Assembly (NCBI GenBank): GCA_949987565.1
Contig: OX465121.1
Location: 5,563,590 to 5,627,589, forward strand
Direction of reading: 5' to 3'
Length of the DNA stretch: 64,000 nt
DNA from: Luidia sarsii
Taxonomy: Eukaryota > Echinodermata > Asteroidea > Paxillosida > Luidiidae
Numbering within the stretch: the first letter of the stretch is position 1; each line of letters starts with the position of its first letter. Positions 61,432 through 64,000 of this stretch are shown in pieces. A program made the position numbers and the translations under genes. The notes under the pieces are model-generated. The model was not told the DNA's origin. It ran no database searches and was given only the letters and a program-made list of their open reading frames with translations.

Positions 61432-63279
61432 CTTGTATGTGCACAGACCAGTACACAACAGTCAGTCGGGAGAGTTTACCTGGAAAGAAAAATATACTTT
61501 GCAAGTTCATATCTCCTTCATTATAATCTTGACGAAGCTGAAAGTTAGTCTGCTAACAGGCCTTGAGAAAACCTATAGATCAGTATTAATAAATCTGAAA
61601 TCGAGCAAAGCATCATGAATATATGATCAAGCAAAAAGAACTAACCTCTGTCAGCTAGGCAGCTTGTATGCACACAGACCAGTACACAACAGTCAGTCGG
61701 CAGAGTTTACCTGGAAAGAAAAATAAACATTGCAAGTTCTTATCTCCTTCATTATATTCTTGACGAAGCTGAAATTTGGTCTGCTAACAGGCCTTGAGAA
61801 AACCTATCGATCAGTATTAATAAATCTGAAATCGAGCAAAGCATCATGAATATATGATCAAGCAAAGAGAACTAACCTCTGTCAGCTAGGCAGCTTGTAT
61901 GTGCACAGTCCAGTACACAACAGTCAGTCGGCAGAGTTTACCTGGAAAGAAAAAAAAACTTTGCAAGTTCACATCTCCTTCATTATAATCTTGACGAAGC
62001 TGAAACTTGGTCTGCTAACAGGGCTCGAGAAAACCTATCGATCAGTTGTAATAAATCTGAAATCGAGCAAAGCATCATAAATATATGATCAAGCAAATAG
62101 AACTAACCTCTGTTAGCTAGGCAGCTTGTCTGTGCAGAGACCAGTACACAACAGTCAGTCGGCAGAGTGTACCTGGTAAGAAAAATACACTTTGCAAGTT
62201 AATATCTCCTTCATCATAATCTTGGCGAAGCTGAAATTTGGTCTGCTAACAGGCCTTGAGAATACCTATCGATCAGTATTAATAAATCTGAAATCGAGCA
62301 AAGCATCATGAATATGTGATCAAGCAAAGAGAACTAACCTCTGTCAGCTAGGCAGCTTGTGTGGGCACAGACCAGTACACAACAGTCAGTCGGCAGAGTG
62401 TACCTGGTAAGAAAAATACACTTTGCAAGTTAATATCTCCTTCATTATAATCTTGACGAAACTGAAACTTGGTCTGCTAACAGGGCTCGAGAAAACCTAT
62501 CGATCAGTTGTAATAAATCTGAAATCGAGCAAAGCATCATAAATATATGATCAAGCAAATAGAACTAACCTCTGATAGCTAGGCAGCTTGTCTGTGCAGA
62601 GACCAGTACACAACAGTCAGTCGGCAGAGTGTACCTGGTAAGAAAAATACACTTTGCAAGTTAATATCTCCTTCATCATAATCTTGGCGAAGCTGAAATT
62701 TAGTCTGCTAACAGGCCTTGAGAATACCTATCGATCAGTATTAATAAATCTGAAATCGAGCAAAGCATCATGAATATGTGATCAAGCAAAGACAACTAAC
62801 CTCTGTCAGCTAGGCAGCTTGTGTGGGCACAGACCAGTACACAACAGTCAGTCGGCAGAGTGTACCTGGTAAGAAAAAAACACTTTGCAAGTTAATATCT
62901 CCTTCATTATATTCTTGACGAAGCTGAAAGTTGGTCTGCTAACAGGCCTTGAGAAAACCTATCGATCAGTATTAATAAATCTGAAATCGAGCAAAGCATC
63001 ATGAATATATGATCAAGCAAAGAGAACTAACCTCTGTCAGCTAGGCAGCTTGTATATGCACAGACCAGTACACAACAGTCAGTCGGCAGAGTTTACCTGG
63101 AAAGAAAAATATACTTTGCAAGTTCATATCTCCTTTATATAATCTTGACGAAGCTGAAAGTTGGTCTGCTAACAGGCCTTGAGAAAACCTATCGATCAGA
63201 ATTAATAAATCTGAAATCGAGCAAAGCATCATGAATATATGATCAAGCAAAGAGAACTAACCTCTGTCAGCTAGGCAGC
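61432..63279 (+). repeat. Paralogous block containing the empty insertion site
   Basis: Monomer order and variants match 52890-53081 joined to 56773-58430: a GGGAG monomer, a TATGCACAC monomer, a TATGTGCACAGTCC/GGGCTCGAG monomer, then the right-arm C-block and the CTTTATATAATC monomer. The position equivalent to the transposon insertion (TA at 61622-61623 in GAATATATGATCAAGC) is uninterrupted. Confidence 0.8.
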
Positions 63280-64000
63280 TTGTATATGCACAGACCAGTA
63301 CACAACAGTCAGTCGGCAGAGTGTACCTGGTGAGAAAAATACACTTTGCAAGTTAATATCTCCTTCATTATAATCTTGACGAAACTGAAACTTGGTCTGC
63401 TAACAGGGCTCGAGAAAACCTATCGATCAGTTGTAATAAATCTGAAATCGAGCAAAGCATCATGAATATATGATCAAGCAAAGAGAACTAACCTCTGTCA
63501 GCTAGGCAGCTTGTATATGCACAGACCAGTACACAACAGTCAGTCGGCAGAGTGTACCTGGTGAGAAAAATACACTTTGCAAGTTAATATCTCCTTCATT
63601 ATAATCTTGACGAAACTGAAATTTGGTCTGCTAACAGGCCTTGAGAAAACCTATCGATCAGTATCAATAAATCTGAAATCGAGCAAAGCATCATGAATAT
63701 GTGATCAAGAAAAGAGAACTAACCTCTGTCAGCTAGGCAGCTTGTGTGGGCACAGACCAGTACACAACAGTCAGTCGGCAGAGTGTACCTGGTAAGAAAA
63801 ATACACTTTGCAAGTTAATATCTCCTTCATTATAATCTTGACGAAGCTGAAAGTTAGTCTGCTAACAGGCCTTGAGAAAACCTATAGATCAGTTTTAATG
63901 AATCTGAAATCGAGCAAAGCATCATGAATATATGATCAAGCAAAAAGAACTAACCTCTGTCAGCTAGGCAGCTTGTATGCACACAGACCAGTACACAACA

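Larger units (their letters stand above)
56773..64000 (+). repeat. Satellite array, right arm (231-bp monomers)
   Basis: The same satellite resumes exactly where it was interrupted. The bases after the transposon (TATGATCAAGCAAAAAG) continue the split monomer in phase. About 31 further monomers run to the window edge in the same orientation. This arm carries variants I did not see in the left arm: a one-base deletion giving CTTTATATAATC (near 58287, 59440 and 63133), GATAGCAAGGCAG (60264 and 60957), ATCAAGAAAAGAG (58623, 59778 and 63705), GAAATTTAGTCTG, and CAGTTTTAATGAATC. It therefore belongs to a separately homogenised domain. Confidence 0.97.

Overview
The window is almost entirely one satellite DNA array: head-to-tail monomers of about 231 bp, all in the same orientation, filling 1-53081 and 56773-64000 (about 260 monomers) and running off both edges. 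No conventional gene is visible in the array. A single 3.69 kb DNA transposon (53082-56772) interrupts it. The material suggests a eukaryote, probably an invertebrate animal. The reasons are the very long homogeneous satellite with nested higher-order structure, the transposon with terminal inverted repeats (TIRs) and a TA target duplication, a hairpin MITE inside it, and exon-like coding fragments with splice-like borders. The species cannot be named from this sequence.

Array. Monomers fall into two linked families. Family I reads GTGTACCTGGT(A/G/C)AG and is followed by TTAATATCTCC. Family II reads GTTTACCTGGAAAG and is followed by TTCATATCTCC, TTCTTATCTCC or TTCACATCTCC. Subclasses are marked by the bases just after CTTG: TATATGCAC, TATGTGCAC, TATGCACAC, TGTGGGCAC, TCTGTGCAG and others. 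They are arranged in blocks that recur at many scales: tandem trimers (693 bp), tetramers (924 bp), pentamers (1155 bp), a nine-monomer block repeated 4619 bp away, and a block repeated 13398 bp away. Private variants divide the array into domains (about 1-28 kb, 29-53 kb and 57-64 kb), so homogenisation is regional.

Transposon. The element has 33-bp TIRs (30 of 33 matching) beginning TGTGACC and sits at a duplicated TA. Its minus strand carries the broken remains of a gene: a Cys-rich 5' exon ending in a Ser/Asp/Glu tract (56257-55886), a possible second exon (55870-55643), and a frameshifted segment with the motifs VCRDT, HYHEYGCKPRIH and FPGRIPGIK (54904-54382). These resemble a multicopy invertebrate protein family that I remember but cannot name. 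The rest is non-coding: a diverged tandem duplication of about 350 bp, a 141-bp near-perfect hairpin MITE inserted in an ACTAGT-type microsatellite, and a 76-bp palindrome inside the acidic coding tract. A paralogous empty site is preserved at 61622-61623, which shows the insertion was clean.

The most speculative observation is that many monomers contain splice-like signals (CTAAC and AGs upstream, CTG|GTAAGA or CTG|GTGAGA downstream) bracketing an open 51-nt segment.
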